Assembly: GCA_948146395.1 (NCBI GenBank)
Contig: OX411558.1
Location: 36,078,350 to 36,142,349, forward strand
Source: Fragum whitleyi
Taxonomy: Eukaryota > Mollusca > Bivalvia > Cardiida > Cardiidae
Reading direction: 5' to 3'
Length of the DNA stretch: 64,000 nt
Positions within the stretch are counted from its first letter, which is position 1. The number at the start of each line of letters is the position of its first letter. The translations under genes and the position numbers were made by a program. The notes beneath the pieces were generated by a model. It ran no database searches. It was not told the origin of the DNA and worked only from the letters and a program-made list of their open reading frames with translations. This document shows, piece by piece, positions 35,930-47,018 of this stretch.

Positions 35930-36215
35930 AGTTAAAGAACTGGTTCTTCTGAAAGTTTTAGACATTAGTTTGAAGTTCTTGAACTGATAGAACTAGCTCT
36001 AAAAACTGAGTTCTTGAATTTAAGCTCTTCGGCTTCCTGGTTGAGTCAAAGTTCATGCCCTTGAAGTGAAAAACTAGTTTTAGTACTGGTTCAAGAACTA
36101 GTTCTTGAAGTTTAAGAACTATTTCTAGAAATTAAGAACTAGTTATTGAACCAGTTCTAGAATTAAGAGTTCTTGAACTGCCATTTAATGCTCTTGAACT
36201 GGTTATATAACTCAA
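35930..36215. repeat. Cluster of GAACTAGTTC-type palindromes
   Basis: AAGAACT and AGTTCTT motifs recur about a dozen times in both orientations. They include the perfect 20-bp palindrome TTCAAGAACTAGTTCTTGAA (36090-36109) and partial forms (AAGAACTGGTTCTT, TAAGAACTAGTTATTGAACC). There is no fixed unit length, so this is not a simple tandem array. Confidence 0.8.
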
Positions 36216-36380
36216 AACAGCATCTCAAATGGCATACAATTTGCAAGATTTGAAATTTGTGTCTCCATGACAAATAGTCAGCATTATCATATTTTACTGC
36301 TTATATATTCATCTGGCAGAATTTAGTTTTGAACTGCACAATCATGCAGTCTTGTCTCAATTCCACCCACACTGCCAACT

Positions 36381-36626
36381 ATAACCTTGTCATGCTGAAT
36401 AAATTTTGGCTAAAAATTTACATCAAAATCAAAGTGCAAAAAGTACTGAAAGTACCAACTGTAGGTCAATTTTTATTTGAAAAACTAAATCTATTGACAT
36501 TTCTGGTTTGAAAATGAGAAACAGGTGGTGTAGGCCAACATCAGACTGCACATATGTGGAGGCTGATGTTGGTCTATAGCTCCTGCCAAAGCAGGAATAT
36601 TCCCGGTTCAGCATGACAAGGGTAAA
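36381..36626 (-). mobile_element. MITE-1 copy, well preserved
   Basis: Ends CCTTGTCATGCTGAA and TTCAGCATGACAAGGG. The interior is nearly the same as 3698-3938 and in the same orientation, including CCAACTGTAGGTCAATTTTT and AACAGGTGGTGTAG. Flanks are ATAA and TAAA, decayed TTAA. Confidence 0.8.
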
Positions 36627-37162
36627 TACTAATAATAATATTAAAGGAAAAATGCTTGAGGCCTGTTGAAATATCCCAAATAATTGACAATAGTTGAAAC
36701 AAAATTTCAACTAAGACCAGGATAAAAGTTGGTGAAAGAAAGCAGGCTTGAAATTATGATGTTGACAATTTAAAACATTTACAAATTGTATACATGTTAT
36801 TTTGTTGTTTCAAATAATCCTTTCAAGTGTTGTTTGAGAGTTACAAAACATTTCAAAAGCTGTAGGCATATCTGAGATCTAAAAGTGAAAAATGCTACTT
36901 TGTCCCTTCTTAAAGATTATAATCTGTTTACTTATTTACATAACAGATCTTTGAAAGTGTGAAACTAGTTATTGTAACTTATTACTTAATGTTACATTAT
37001 AACAGAAGGGATTTTAATCCTATTAGGCAAAACACAATTGTTAAATGATTATTCATTTATTCTATTGATTGCTTTATTATGCATATTTAGACACTTACAA
37101 TAATTTTGCCACAACTCCTTGTAATATAAAAGTTTTTTTTAATAAAAAAAATAATCAATTGA

Positions 37163-37234
37163 GGGGTTAAAGAGCAAGACTATCGTAAGTGCCTATATAT
37201 TTATAGGCACATACAATTACATTGCACTGACCCC
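37163..37234. repeat. Short palindrome (GGGGTCAGTGC family)
   Basis: GGGGTTAAAGAGCAAGACTAT and ATTACATTGCACTGACCCC with CGTAAGTGCC/GGCACATACA at the centre. A single right arm lies 80 bp upstream (37083-37120). Confidence 0.8.
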
Positions 37235-37394
37235 TTGAAATGAATTACAAAGTGCAAATCTATTGAGTGTAATGTATATTTTGGCATGCGCCAAAATTTT
37301 AAAAAGACTCATTGTTTTATTTTCTTTTTAACCAAAAAAAAATAATCCATGAAATACATAGTACTTATGATGGCTGAATACAACTTCAATAATT

Positions 37395-37550
37395 ATTCAA
37401 TTGATTGATTGAATGGAGTTTTACGCCGCTTCAAACATTTTTTCAGTTATATCGTGGAGGTTGGAACACCTTACAATGGTTTCCTGGTATTTTCTCACCA
37501 GTAAAACACCACATGGCCTTTCCTAGCCTCCAGCTGCTATCTCACATATA
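37395..37550 (-). mobile_element. SINE-1, 5'-truncated
   Basis: Tail AATTGATTGATTGAATGGAG, ACGCCGCTT, TTTCAGTTATATCGTGGAGG, CTGGTATTTTCTCACCAGTA and CTAGCCTCCAGCTGCTATCT; the tRNA-like head is absent, as expected of incomplete reverse transcription. Confidence 0.8.
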
Positions 37551-37854
37551 CCCTTCACAAGTCCAGTAACATGACTTGTTGCCCCTATTGAAAGGGCCTT
37601 TTCAGTTTTCATAACTTGTGCACAGTAGTAATCTGGTTTCCTTTCCCTTTGTTTCCAGGCACCTTCTAAAAGATTAGCCAACAAAAACCATTCATGATGC
37701 TTGTGTCACCCACCAACTTTCCACAACAATAATCTAACGCAATGGGCAAGCTTCTACCAGCCCTGCATTCAGGATTATAAAGTTCCAAAAACGAAATTGA
37801 CAAATTCTATCTTATACTCACATGCAAGTCTGCAAATGTGATTACATCCCAAGA

Positions 37855-38090
37855 TGATTTGTTAGTTTGATTAATGGGGTTTTACACTGCTTTCAACAAT
37901 CTTTCAGATATAACAATGGATTCCTGGTCACACCTGAGTACCACCATTACATCCTTTCCTAGCCTTCAGATGCTATCCCACATAGGATTATGATTATCAA
38001 CTCATTGATGGAAGACAAATAGTCGGATGAGTACTGCCAAAATCAAACTCCTGCAATGAAACTTTCAATCTGAGTGTACCACTATTTGTT
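37855..38090 (-). mobile_element. SINE-1 copy, first of a head-to-tail pair
   Basis: Tail GTTTGATTAATGGGGTTTTAC, body AGCCTTCAGATGCTATCCCA and GATTATCAACTCATTGATGG, head remnant AAAATCAAACTCCTGCAATG. A short stretch with GCTGGAGCACC is missing. Confidence 0.7.
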
Positions 38091-38262
38091 TAGGTTTAAA
38101 GATGTTTGTAACAATTTTTCAATGACTTTGCGCAGCTGAAGCACCTAACAATGGAGCCTTGGTGATTTTCGCATCAGTACTACCACTATATATCTTTTCT
38201 CTAGAATTCAATTGCTATCCCACTTGGGTTTATCCCATTCATTGTTGGATATAAATTTTCCA
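38091..38262 (-). mobile_element. SINE-1 copy, second of the pair, decayed
   Basis: TTTCAATGACTTTGCGCAGC, TGAAGCACCTAACAATGGAG, CATCAGTACTACCACTATA and TTGCTATCCCACTTGGGTTT follow SINE-1 order. Confidence 0.65.
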
Positions 38263-38552
38263 GAAATCAGAATTGAGAGGGATTAATTTAAATTGAAAGA
38301 ACTTGTTTTCCAATTGACCTGAATGATAAATAGGTAATGAACTTGACTTGTAGGAAGCTAAGTTTCATGATATTTAACTGACAGATTTAGAATTTATGAT
38401 GATTTATATCAAAATCTATGTCAAGATTAAATATCAGCAATGGGTGGGCATGCTTGGAATATAAAATACCTACAAGATACCCAAAATTTACTGCCCCTGT
38501 TTCAAGAGATTGCCAAAATTTATTGCATTTTTGCTGAGATTGAAACTAACTC

Positions 38553-38672
38553 AGAGCTCAGAGCTAGAGATAGAGGGGGTATTTTGGATTTCAAATAAAT
38601 TCATTTCAACGATACTTGCAAAAATACTTTTTTGTAGATACCAATTTAAATCATCTTGACAAGACAATTGAA
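38553..38672. mobile_element. Left half of a GGAGCTACAGATAGAG fold-back, cut by a pearl element
   Basis: AGAGCTAGAGATAGAGGGGG, GATACTTGCAAAAATAC and TTTAAATCATCTTGACAAGA match the family up to the AAC/AAG phrase where pearl element d begins; the right half is not found after it. Confidence 0.55.
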
Positions 38673-40112
38673 ACAAGTGCATGTCGTATTGCGATGCAAT
38701 ACAGGAGTCCCCCACCGGATAACAAAAAATCCTCTCTTATAATATACCTCCTACTTAATAGATCTATAACTGTAAAAGTTTAAAGTTGCAAGCACTTATA
38801 GTTTAGGAGATATGATCGGGACAAGAATGTAAAAAGATCTATCAGTGTACTAAGTTTGAAGTTGCTAGCACTTATGGTTTAGAAGATATGATCCGGACAA
38901 AAATGTAAGGGTAAAGACAACAAAGGGCAATAACTCAAAATTTGGGCGTGGCAGAATAACAGTTCTTGAACATGACCATTGTCCTCAACAAGATCTATCA
39001 CTGTAAAAAGTTTGAAGTTGCTAGCACTTATAGTTTAGGAGATATGATCCTGACAAGAATGTAAGGGTAAAGACAACAAAGGGCAATAACTCAAAAAGTG
39101 GGTGTGGCTGAGTTACGGATCTTGAACATGACACTTTGCCTCAATGACATCTATAAGCGTACAAAGTTTGAAGTTGCTAGCACTTATAGTTTAGGAGATA
39201 TGATCCTGACAAGAATGTAAGGGTAAAAACAACAAAGGGCAATAACTCAAAAAGTGGGCGTGGCAGAGTAACAGTTCTTTAACATGACACTTCTCCTCAA
39301 TGAGATCTATAAGTGTACAAAGTTTGAAGTTGCTAGCACTTATAGTTTAGGAGATATGTTCTGGACAAGAATGTAAGGGTAAAAACAACAAAGGGCAATA
39401 ACTCAAAAAGTGGGCGTGGCAGAGTAACGGTTCTTAAACATGACACTTCTCCTCAATGAGATCTATAAGTGTACAAAGTTTGAAGTTGCTAGCACTTATA
39501 GTTTAGGAGATATGTTCCGGACAAGAATGTAAGGGTAAAAACAACAAAGGGCAATAACTCAAAAAGTGGGCGTGGCAGAGTTATGGATCTTGAACATGAC
39601 ACTTCTCCTCAATGAGATCTATAAGTGTACAAAGTTTGAAGTTGCTAGCACTTATACTTTAGGAGATATGATCCGGACAAGAATGTAAGGGTAAAAACAA
39701 CAAAGGGCAATAACTCAAAAAGTGGGCGTGGCAGAGTAACGGTTCTTGAACATGACACTTCTCCTCAATGAGATCTATAAGTGTACAAAGTTTGAAGTTG
39801 CTAGCACTTATACTTTAGGAGATATGATCCGGACAAGAATGTAAGGGTAAAAACAACAAAGGGCAATAACTCAAAAAGTAGGTGTGGCAGAGTAACGGTT
39901 CTTGAACATGACACTGCTCCTCAATGAGATCTATAAGTGTACCAAGTTTGAAGTTGCTAGCACATATGGTTTAGAAGATATAGCCCGGACAAAAGCGTGA
40001 CGGACAGACGGACAGACGGACGGACGGACAGACGGACGGACGGACGGACGGACAGACAGACGGAATCGAGCAAACCTATAGTCCCCCAACCGGTAACCGG
40101 TGGGGGACTAAT
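38673..40112 (+). mobile_element. Pearl/Helentron-like element d, 1.4 kb, ACGG type
   Basis: Starts ACAAG. 5' hairpin GTATTGC-GAT-GCAATAC (38686-38702), then the subterminal GTCCCCCACCGG (38707-38718). About eight core repeats of about 157 bp share GAAGTTGCTAGCACTTATAG, GGAGATATGATCCGGACAAG and AAAGGGCAATAACTCAAAAA. A GACGGACAGACGG microsatellite (about 40001-40064) and the 3' hairpin GTCCCCCAACCGG-TAA-CCGGTGGGGGAC follow; its outer arm is the exact inverse of the 5' repeat. Ends CTAATA. Non-coding; adjacent cores are very similar, suggesting recent array expansion. Confidence 0.87.
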
Positions 40113-40123
40113 AATAGATGTAG

Positions 40124-40196
40124 ATTTATTGAATGTAACTATCTTCAACACTTTTTGCAGTGATAATAACTATCTTCAACACTTTTTGCAGTGATA
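40124..40196. repeat. Two-unit direct repeat, about 34 bp
   Basis: TAACTATCTTCAACACTTTT + TGCAGTGATAA occurs twice in a row. Confidence 0.85.
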
Positions 40197-40585
40197 AGAT
40201 CTTTTATTTCTCGGAGTATTCTCATATGATCCTGGAAGTTCATCAATCTCCTTACTAAAATGAGGGAGTCTTAGACTCTTGACTGGTAAACAAGGAGTCT
40301 CAAACTCCCCGACACCTCTAATTGCCAAATCCTGTATTTGGCTATTATAAAACCGACTCTGTAATGGTAGTCTACTGAACATCATATAAATTCTTTATTA
40401 ATCTTTTCATGCTAAAACAGTGAATGAAGACAACTGTTGGAAAGGATGTGTGCTACCACTGAGGATCAAACAGGGGACCAGATACGGAATCAGATGCACT
40501 TAAACATATGCCCGATGTCGACATCAGATAAGACTTATAGATACATTTAGCAGCATATAACCCTTATCATGCCATGATGGACATT

Positions 40586-40662
40586 GGACATCATGCAACC
40601 ACAAAAACTAACCTTGAGCACTTTGTGCTCAGGTGTGCTGAGGACGCTAAGCTAAAAAGAAG
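40586..40662 (+). mobile_element. Solo 3' end of a pearl-like element
   Basis: CACAAAAACTAACCTTGAGCA, CTTTGTGCTCAGGTGTGCTG and GCTAAGCTAAAA match the 3' hairpin and end of elements b, e and h; core and 5' end are missing. Confidence 0.65.
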
Positions 40663-40823
40663 GAGTTGAAACAAAGGAATTAACAACAGGCGAAAAAAAA
40701 TCCTTTTAAAATCAAATTTATATTTAATTCTATAATTGATTAGGGCAGAAAAATATATGTAGATTAAGATCAGACGCTAACATGGACAGCTGATCTTTGT
40801 CAAAATATCTTGCTTAAACTACT

Positions 40824-40924
40824 AGGTGAGAGAAACACCAGAAATCCATTGTAAGGTGCTCCAGTTGCCGCGACATTACTGAAAAAATGTTGAAAGAGGC
40901 ATTAAACTACATTCAATCAATCAC
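40824..40924 (+). mobile_element. SINE-1, 5'-truncated, with target duplication
   Basis: AGGTGAGAGAAACACCAGAA through GTTGAAAGAGGCATTAAACT to the tail ATTCAATCAATCAC. TAAACTACT stands on both sides (40815-40823 and 40925-40933), fixing both ends of the insertion. Confidence 0.88.
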
Positions 40925-40933
40925 TAAACTACT

Positions 40934-42134
40934 GATTTGATCACTATGACATTTGAGTTTAATGACCAACTAAGATTCCATCTAACCATAATTAGAACTG
41001 CCTATTTTAAAGGTTCACATTGAACACTTCAAGTCTGTGTGATAACAATCTGATCTCATTTTTCCACATTGATAGTCCCACTAAATGGGTTACTATGAGT
41101 TATGTACTTAAGCTCACAAGTAACCCACAAAGTGATAATGGAGCCCCATTAAAATGTAACACAATCTAGGATCTTGTCAACACTTCTCAATAAACTCTTT
41201 TCTACAGAAAAATCATGTCTACATGACTACACTTTCAAAGGAACTGTTTTCTGAAATTAAGTTTACTAGAGGGCCGCCATATTTTCAAATAAATGAACAA
41301 GTCACAATTATAGAGCAAATAAACATGATGGTATCATTTGTGTGCTAATGGCAAGTTCAATCATTGGCCCTGGCATGGCCATGTTAGAAATGGTGTAACT
41401 CAACTGAAAATAATTTTCCCAAAAAGGAAGAATTTGTTGTAAATTAAATATTAGGTTAACAAGATTTTGTACTTTATTAGGTGGGAACATTATGCAATTG
41501 TTTCCTCACAAAGAGACAGAAATTATCACTTTCTATGTCAATTGTGGTAAATTGTCTTGTCATCTTTTAAATTATCCCAATTTGTAACAAAGATTGTACA
41601 CTCCCATTTATTTTACATTAATTTTTTGGGCCAATAAAAGTTCTTGCATATTAGACTAATCCTTCTAAGTTCTGACATATTAGACTAATCCTTCTTAATC
41701 CTGCTTCCTGAAGAATAAACCAAAACTCACACCAATAGGATGGAAGAACAAAGATCAATAGCTGCTCCTGAAAATTTTCAACTGTAACAATAGCTTGTAA
41801 TTTTTTTTTAATTTGAATCAGTTTATACAGTTTTGTTATAGGCTATTTTCACTTTGTGTTGAACCACCCATTCAGATAAAAATTTTATGGGTGAAGCAAA
41901 ACCAAATAAAACCTGGATTATTTCTTAATTCAACCATTACTCTAATTTAATGGTTGCGATAATTATTAGACCATAAAACCTACTTTAAACTAATTATTTG
42001 ATGATTACATTTAAAAAGACCATTTTAGAAAGCCCTATAAAGTTTTCCTTTTTATTAACACTTACTTTTCTGTTTCCTGTCTTGGTCTCCAGATATGACA
42101 AAGTTAAACCATCATGATATTTAAGAAATCAAAA
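40934..42134. other. AT-rich non-coding stretch with minor repeats
   Basis: 41086-41131 is a hairpin (TGGGTTACTATGAG / CACAAGTAACCCA). ATATTAGACTAATCCTTCT occurs at about 41649 and 41678. No gene is recognised. Confidence 0.45.
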
Positions 42135-42136
42135 TA

Positions 42137-42484
42137 CAGACAGTATTGCTCGAGCAACTACGTCTATTAAGCGACCAATTTTATTAAGCGACCACCATAA
42201 AAAGTCCCTTCATCATGAAAAAATTCTCTGAAAAAGAGGACATTTTTAACGAACAATTGGTTATTGTTGAATCTTATGCTGTTGGAACCCATAAGAATTG
42301 TCTCAATAAGACGATTCTAATGGGTTGGAACATCATAAGATTCAGTGCGACTTGATCAACAATCTATAAATGTTATCAAAATGAACTGTCACATTTATCA
42401 TAGTATTTCGTATTAAGTGACCATTCCCATAAACAACCTCTTTTTGGTGGTCCCTTAAGTGGTTGCTCAACACAAGTTTTACTG
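42137..42484. mobile_element. MITE-4 copy
   Basis: TA flanks both sides. The right end rc is CAGTAAAACTTGTGTTGAGC + AACCACTTAAGGGACC; the left has CAGACAGTATTGCTCGAGC + AACTACG. A central hairpin contains AATCTTATGCTGTTGGAACC and AGAATTGTCTC/GACGATTCT. Confidence 0.7.
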
Positions 42485-42751
42485 TATATTTGAATAAAAT
42501 ATCTTTTTTTTCCATCTCAAAAGCAACTCATAGATTTTGGGGTTTAAGTATCAATGAAGTTAGTTTAGAGTTTTGCACCTTTATTGACTTAAGATTGTTC
42601 TCAAACTCTTGCAGCCTTGTTTAGCATCTACTTGTGGTTGATGTCAAAACTCCAATTACATTTCAATATCATGGCAACTTACATTTTCTTAATGGAAAAA
42701 ATAGGGTATTACATCACTTTTAACAGTATTGCAGTCTGATTTTCATTTTCA

Positions 42752-42910
42752 GACGCTGGAGCACCTAAGGATTCCTGGTATTTTCACACCTAACTACCAC
42801 TCCTGGTTTGAACCTATTTTTTTACATCCATTGGCATGCAAGTTCTTTCAACTTAGATAAATGTCCTCCATTCTACTTCCAACTCAGCTGCTCATCCCAC
42901 ATTACTCAGG
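42752..42910 (-). mobile_element. SINE-1 fragments, heavily decayed
   Basis: ACGCTGGAGCACCTAAGGATT + CCTGGTATTTTCACACC and, about 90 bp on, CTCAGCTGCTCATCCCACAT. The middle is unrelated sequence. Confidence 0.5.
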
Positions 42911-43013
42911 CCAGTGGAAGATTTGAGAACAGTGATGGTCTTATATCACTTACATTTGTGACCCGTCACACGAAAAGGGATCATCTGGGAACTCTTTACA
43001 ATAAATTTTTGAA

Positions 43014-44276
43014 ACAAGAGGACCAAGATGGTCCTAGATCGCTCACCTGAGTCTCTATGACCCCTGGGACATCACATTAATTAGATAGGCAGATGTCAAA
43101 AAGAAGATAATTGCCTTAGATCAATACCATAGAACGTTTTCAGCAAAGAGCAAGACAGATATGCCTTTTTGCTCTTTGATTCTATGTAAAAAGGGATGCT
43201 CCCGGGTGGACCCAAAAAGTGACCCCAGGGTCTTGATATGAAAAAACTTGGAAGAGGTCCATAAGATGATGCTACATTCTAAATATGAAAGCTGTCTGCC
43301 TTCTGGTTTCAGAGAAGAAGATTTTTGAAGGTTTTCCCATTTTCACCCATCATGCTCAGATGAGCTGAAAGGGATGCGCCCGGGTGGAGCCCAAATATGA
43401 CCCAAGGGTCTTGATATGAACAAACTTAGTAGGGGCCCACAAGATGATGCTACATACCAAACATGAAAGCAGGGTGCCCTCTGGTTTCTCTTAAAGAAGA
43501 TTTAAAAAGATTTTTGCTCTTTGATTCTATGTAAAAAGGGTTGCGCCCAGGTGGAGCCCAAATATGATCCTAGGGTCTTGATATGAACAAACTTGGTAGA
43601 GGACCACTAGATGATGCTACATACCAAATATGAAAGCTGTCTGCCTTCTGGTTTCATAGAAGAAGATTTTTGAAGATTTTCATTCTTTTTACCCTTCGTG
43701 CTCATAAGAGATAAAGGGATGCACCCGTGCAAAGCCCAAATATGACCCAAGGGTCTTGATATGGACAAACTTTGTAGAGACCCACTAGGTGATATTACAC
43801 ACAAAATATTATAGCTGTCTGCCATCTGGTTGCAGAGAAGAAGATTTTTAAAGATTTTCGCTCTTTGATTCTATGTAAAAAGGGTTGGGCCCGGGCAAAG
43901 TCCAAACATGACCCCAGGGTCTTGATATGAACAAACTTGGTAGAGGTCCACTAGATGATGCTACATACCAAATTTGAAAGCTGTCTGCCTTCTGGTTTCA
44001 GAGAAGAAGATTTTTAAAGATTTTCATATTTTCACCCTTTTTGTTAAGGGTAAAGGGAAAGTTAAGGGTGGATTTCATTCATTTGAACAACTTTGGTAGA
44101 GCTTGACCCAAGGAACATCCCTGCCAAGTTTCATCAAGATTGGCCCACTGGTTTAGGAGGAGAAGATGTTTAAAGAAATTGTGGACGACGGACGACGCAC
44201 GACGGACGACGGACGACGGACATTCTACAATCCCAATAGCTCACCTTGAGCACTTTGTGCTCAGGTGAGCTAAAAA
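43014..44276 (+). mobile_element. Pearl/Helentron-like element e, 1.26 kb
   Basis: Starts ACAAG. Hairpin AGGACCA-AGA-TGGTCCT (43019-43035) and the subterminal GCTCACCTGAG (43041-43051). About five core repeats of about 167-178 bp carry GGGTCTTGATATGAACAAAC and GAAAGCTGTCTGCCTTCTGG. A GACGACGGACGAC tract (about 44184-44220) and the 3' hairpin GCTCACCTTGAGCAC-TTT-GTGCTCAGGTGAGC (44239-44270) follow, then CTAAAA. The outer arm is the exact inverse of the 5' subterminal repeat. Confidence 0.87.
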
Positions 44277-44374
44277 TGATAGATCAGCATAGATCAACCA
44301 GAGGTCGGATTTCAATTCTTTCACTGGAAGGTAGATTGATCATTCTAGATTCCGAAAAAAGGCAAAAGGCAAAA

Positions 44375-44452
44375 AGTTTAAACCCTAGTCAGTCTGCGCA
44401 ATCTGCACAGTCTGACTAGGGTGGATACTTTACGCACTTCACAGATGGTCCC
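44375..44452. mobile_element. Fragment with a MITE-2-like inner palindrome
   Basis: AAACCCTAGTCAGTCTGCGC and CTGCACAGTCTGACTAGGGT pair, followed by ACTTTACGCACTTCACA, as in the inner part of MITE-2. Confidence 0.45.
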
Positions 44453-44539
44453 TTTTTGCTTGACAGGTCACATTTGTATCTCTGTCTCAATTGATTATTC
44501 TCAAATTTTACAGCAAAAGTCATAATTGTACTTTTATGA

Positions 44540-44830
44540 TTTGTGACCTGAAAAACAATCTGACCAAGTTCATGAAGATCGGACCACATTTGTGGCCTCT
44601 AGAGTGTTAACAAGAAATTTGTCATTAAGGCCTCTTTTCCTATGAAATGGCATGGATCCTTCCAATTTCCAATAATGTTCATCCTTGTGACGTGACAAAC
44701 AATCTGACCAAGTTTCATGAAGATTGTACCATATTTGTAGCCTCTAAGGTGTAAAATGTTGACAACTGACGATGAACGGCAGATGACAGTCATTTAATGA
44801 TCACAAAAGCTCATCTTGAGTTGAGCTAAA
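44540..44830 (+). mobile_element. Decayed pearl-like element f
   Basis: Two core-like units (CAATCTGACCAAGTTTCATG, AAGATTGTACCATATTTG + TAGCCTC), a remnant GACGATGAACGGC tract, and a degenerate end AGCTCATCTTGAGTTGAGCT. The core resembles element b. Confidence 0.6.
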
Positions 44831-45183
44831 TAAGTTGGCAAAGACATTGACCATGTCCGGGGACCAAACAAAGGACAATATGATTGAGAGTCTAAATGGC
44901 TAAATACTGCATCATGTCCACTGCTTCGTGCAAGGAAAAACATCAAACATTTAAATTAGTCATTCATAATTTGGACATGTCTTATATTTTGCTTCTGGGT
45001 ATAAATGTTCAACAAGGCAAAATCGAGGTTTATTATAACCTGGGTCATAGACACATTAATCTCGTAATAAAAGTGGGTGATATGAAAAGAAATCATTTAG
45101 AAACACATTAAATACATAAGTAGATAAAACATGTCTGTAATTTTCAGATTTTCACAAGGAAATTCATGTTGTAATTGCCATGA

Positions 45184-45244
45184 GGCAACCAAAAACCCCA
45201 TAACTACAGCTTCAGCAAGCTGCAGTTATGAGGTATTGGTTGCC
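45184..45244. repeat. Palindrome, GGTTACC family relative
   Basis: GGCAACCAAAAACCCCATAA and TTATGAGGTATTGGTTGCC, with CTACAGCTT/AAGCTGCAG by the centre. Confidence 0.8.
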
Positions 45245-45415
45245 ATATGATAAAATGCTTATCTTATATGATTGAACTCAGTCAAAGGCTCTTTAGTCTT
45301 GTCATAAGTGCTTTTAATTATTAACAAACAATTCTTTTAACTTTAACCTATTTCAATTGATTAGATTAAGCAACTCTTTACTGCTGCCATTAAATGCAGG
45401 AGGTAACTCATGGGG

Positions 45416-45477
45416 CCAGCTGCGATATAACTGAAAAACTGTTGAAAGGGGCATTAAACTCCATTGAATCAATCAAT
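45416..45477 (+). mobile_element. SINE-1 tail-only insertion with 10-bp target duplication
   Basis: Only 62 bp: GCTGCGATATAACTGAAAAA, GTTGAAAGGGGCATTAAACT, then ATTGAATCAATCAAT. ACTCATGGGG flanks it on both sides (45406-45415, 45478-45487). Confidence 0.88.
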
Positions 45478-45539
45478 ACTCATGGGGTCCTAGGCTAAAT
45501 CTCTGGCTGCAGTAGATATCCTTGAAATTCAACATGTAC

Positions 45540-45780
45540 CTGTCTCATAAACACACATGGGTCCTGGAGCCAACAGAGCACAGTAATGGTAATGTGTTGG
45601 TCTTGCAACCATGGGGTCCTAGGTTTTGTCACAAAAATTATGACTTTTTCAATATTTATCTCCAACAAATGGTTAGCTAATTGTAAAACTAAAAGGGATA
45701 GCAGCTGAAGGCTCAGGGAAAGCACAGTTGAAAACTGGTGCGAAAAATACCAGGGTAGTGGGAAAAGTGAGGCTTTATGT
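45540..45780 (+). mobile_element. SINE-1 copy with decayed tRNA-like head
   Basis: GCACAGTAATGGTAATGTG (A-box region), a loop reading CTTGCAA, GGTCCTAGGTTTTGTC (weak B box), then the body: AATATTTATCTCCAACAAAT, GGGATAGCAGCTGAAGGCTC, AAAAATACCAGGGTAG. The tail is lost. Confidence 0.6.
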
Positions 45781-45784
45781 AAGG

Positions 45785-47003
45785 GTTATAAAAAACCAGT
45801 GACAAAAAAAAAAGAGTAGTTACAAAACAATTGCCAGTGCTTCTTTTTCATAAGGATTATAATCATTTATTTGATAGAATAACTGTGAAAAGATCTTAAA
45901 GGAAAAACAGTAAACTAGACTTTTTACAAAGCAGACTAAAATTTAACACCAAACAGTGCTTGTCCATAAATATTATTGTTAACACCTTTGGGTTTTAGCA
46001 AGAACAACTAATAAATTCATTATTCTGCCAAAAGTAAATGAAATCTCTTCGTTAGTAAATGCTGAGGAATTGAGACATTACAAAAAAACAACAGACAAAC
46101 TGACTAATTGTCAAGCTGACGACTCCTTAATATCTTTCGGATTTTTTTTATATAATTGCATGTACCAGGTATATCTATCTATCTATATATAAACTGCCCA
46201 TCTCCACTTTTGGGTATTGACAGCAGGTGTGCATCTGTGCCGGGATTAAAACTGTTTGTCATTGGTTATGATGCAAAATTTTAAAAGTATTGTGTGAGTG
46301 TTAGATTATAAATTTGATAAAAATATTTTGGTCATTCAGGGACAGCTCACTATCTGAAAAGAATCGAGACTCTCTTTGAACGCTGCAATGTCAGGTTTCT
46401 GTTCAATTGTTTCTGGTAGGCTGTTTCAAAGAATCACTATGTAGGGAAAAATTAGAGAAGTTGTGAAATTTCTTACCTTTCGTTTAAACATCTTTCAAGT
46501 AATTAGGCTAAAATCCAATTCAATTTAACTTCATGAAAATATTAATCCCTCTTTAGCAATATCCCTCAAAGATGACACACAAATAGATTAGTATAAATTG
46601 CGTAGGAAAGACCGTTTTGCAGTTTGGAAGGAGAAGTTTTGTGTATATTCATAGCTTGTATGCCCCATTTACATTTCAGTAAATATATAAAATGGTGAAA
46701 ACCATCAAAAACTTAATAACCATATCTCTATACCCACACTTCACATAAATTCTGCTATCCTTTTACATACATCACTGCATGAGTTGGTGTTTGGAGATTA
46801 AAGCCACTTTAAAAATTGTTGAAGCTTTAACTCAAAGGGAGAGTTTGAAGGTGAGGAGTCATTACTCACATGGGGTGGGGGTCCAAATTCAAAGAAAGAA
46901 TCCAGAGATCATAGACAAATATAAATGCCCTTTCCAGAACTACCAATCTTTTAGAATAATCACTATATTATGCATATATAATGTATTCGAGGAAAAATAT
47001 CTT
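45785..47003. other. AT-rich non-coding stretch
   Basis: A short TCTA microsatellite lies at about 46172-46190. No gene is recognised. Confidence 0.45.
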
Positions 47004-47018
47004 TTCCATAAATCTTTG

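Noticed and set aside
39990..40070. CRISPR-like or other direct repeat array
   Set aside because: It is the GACGG microsatellite of a pearl element, with no spacers.
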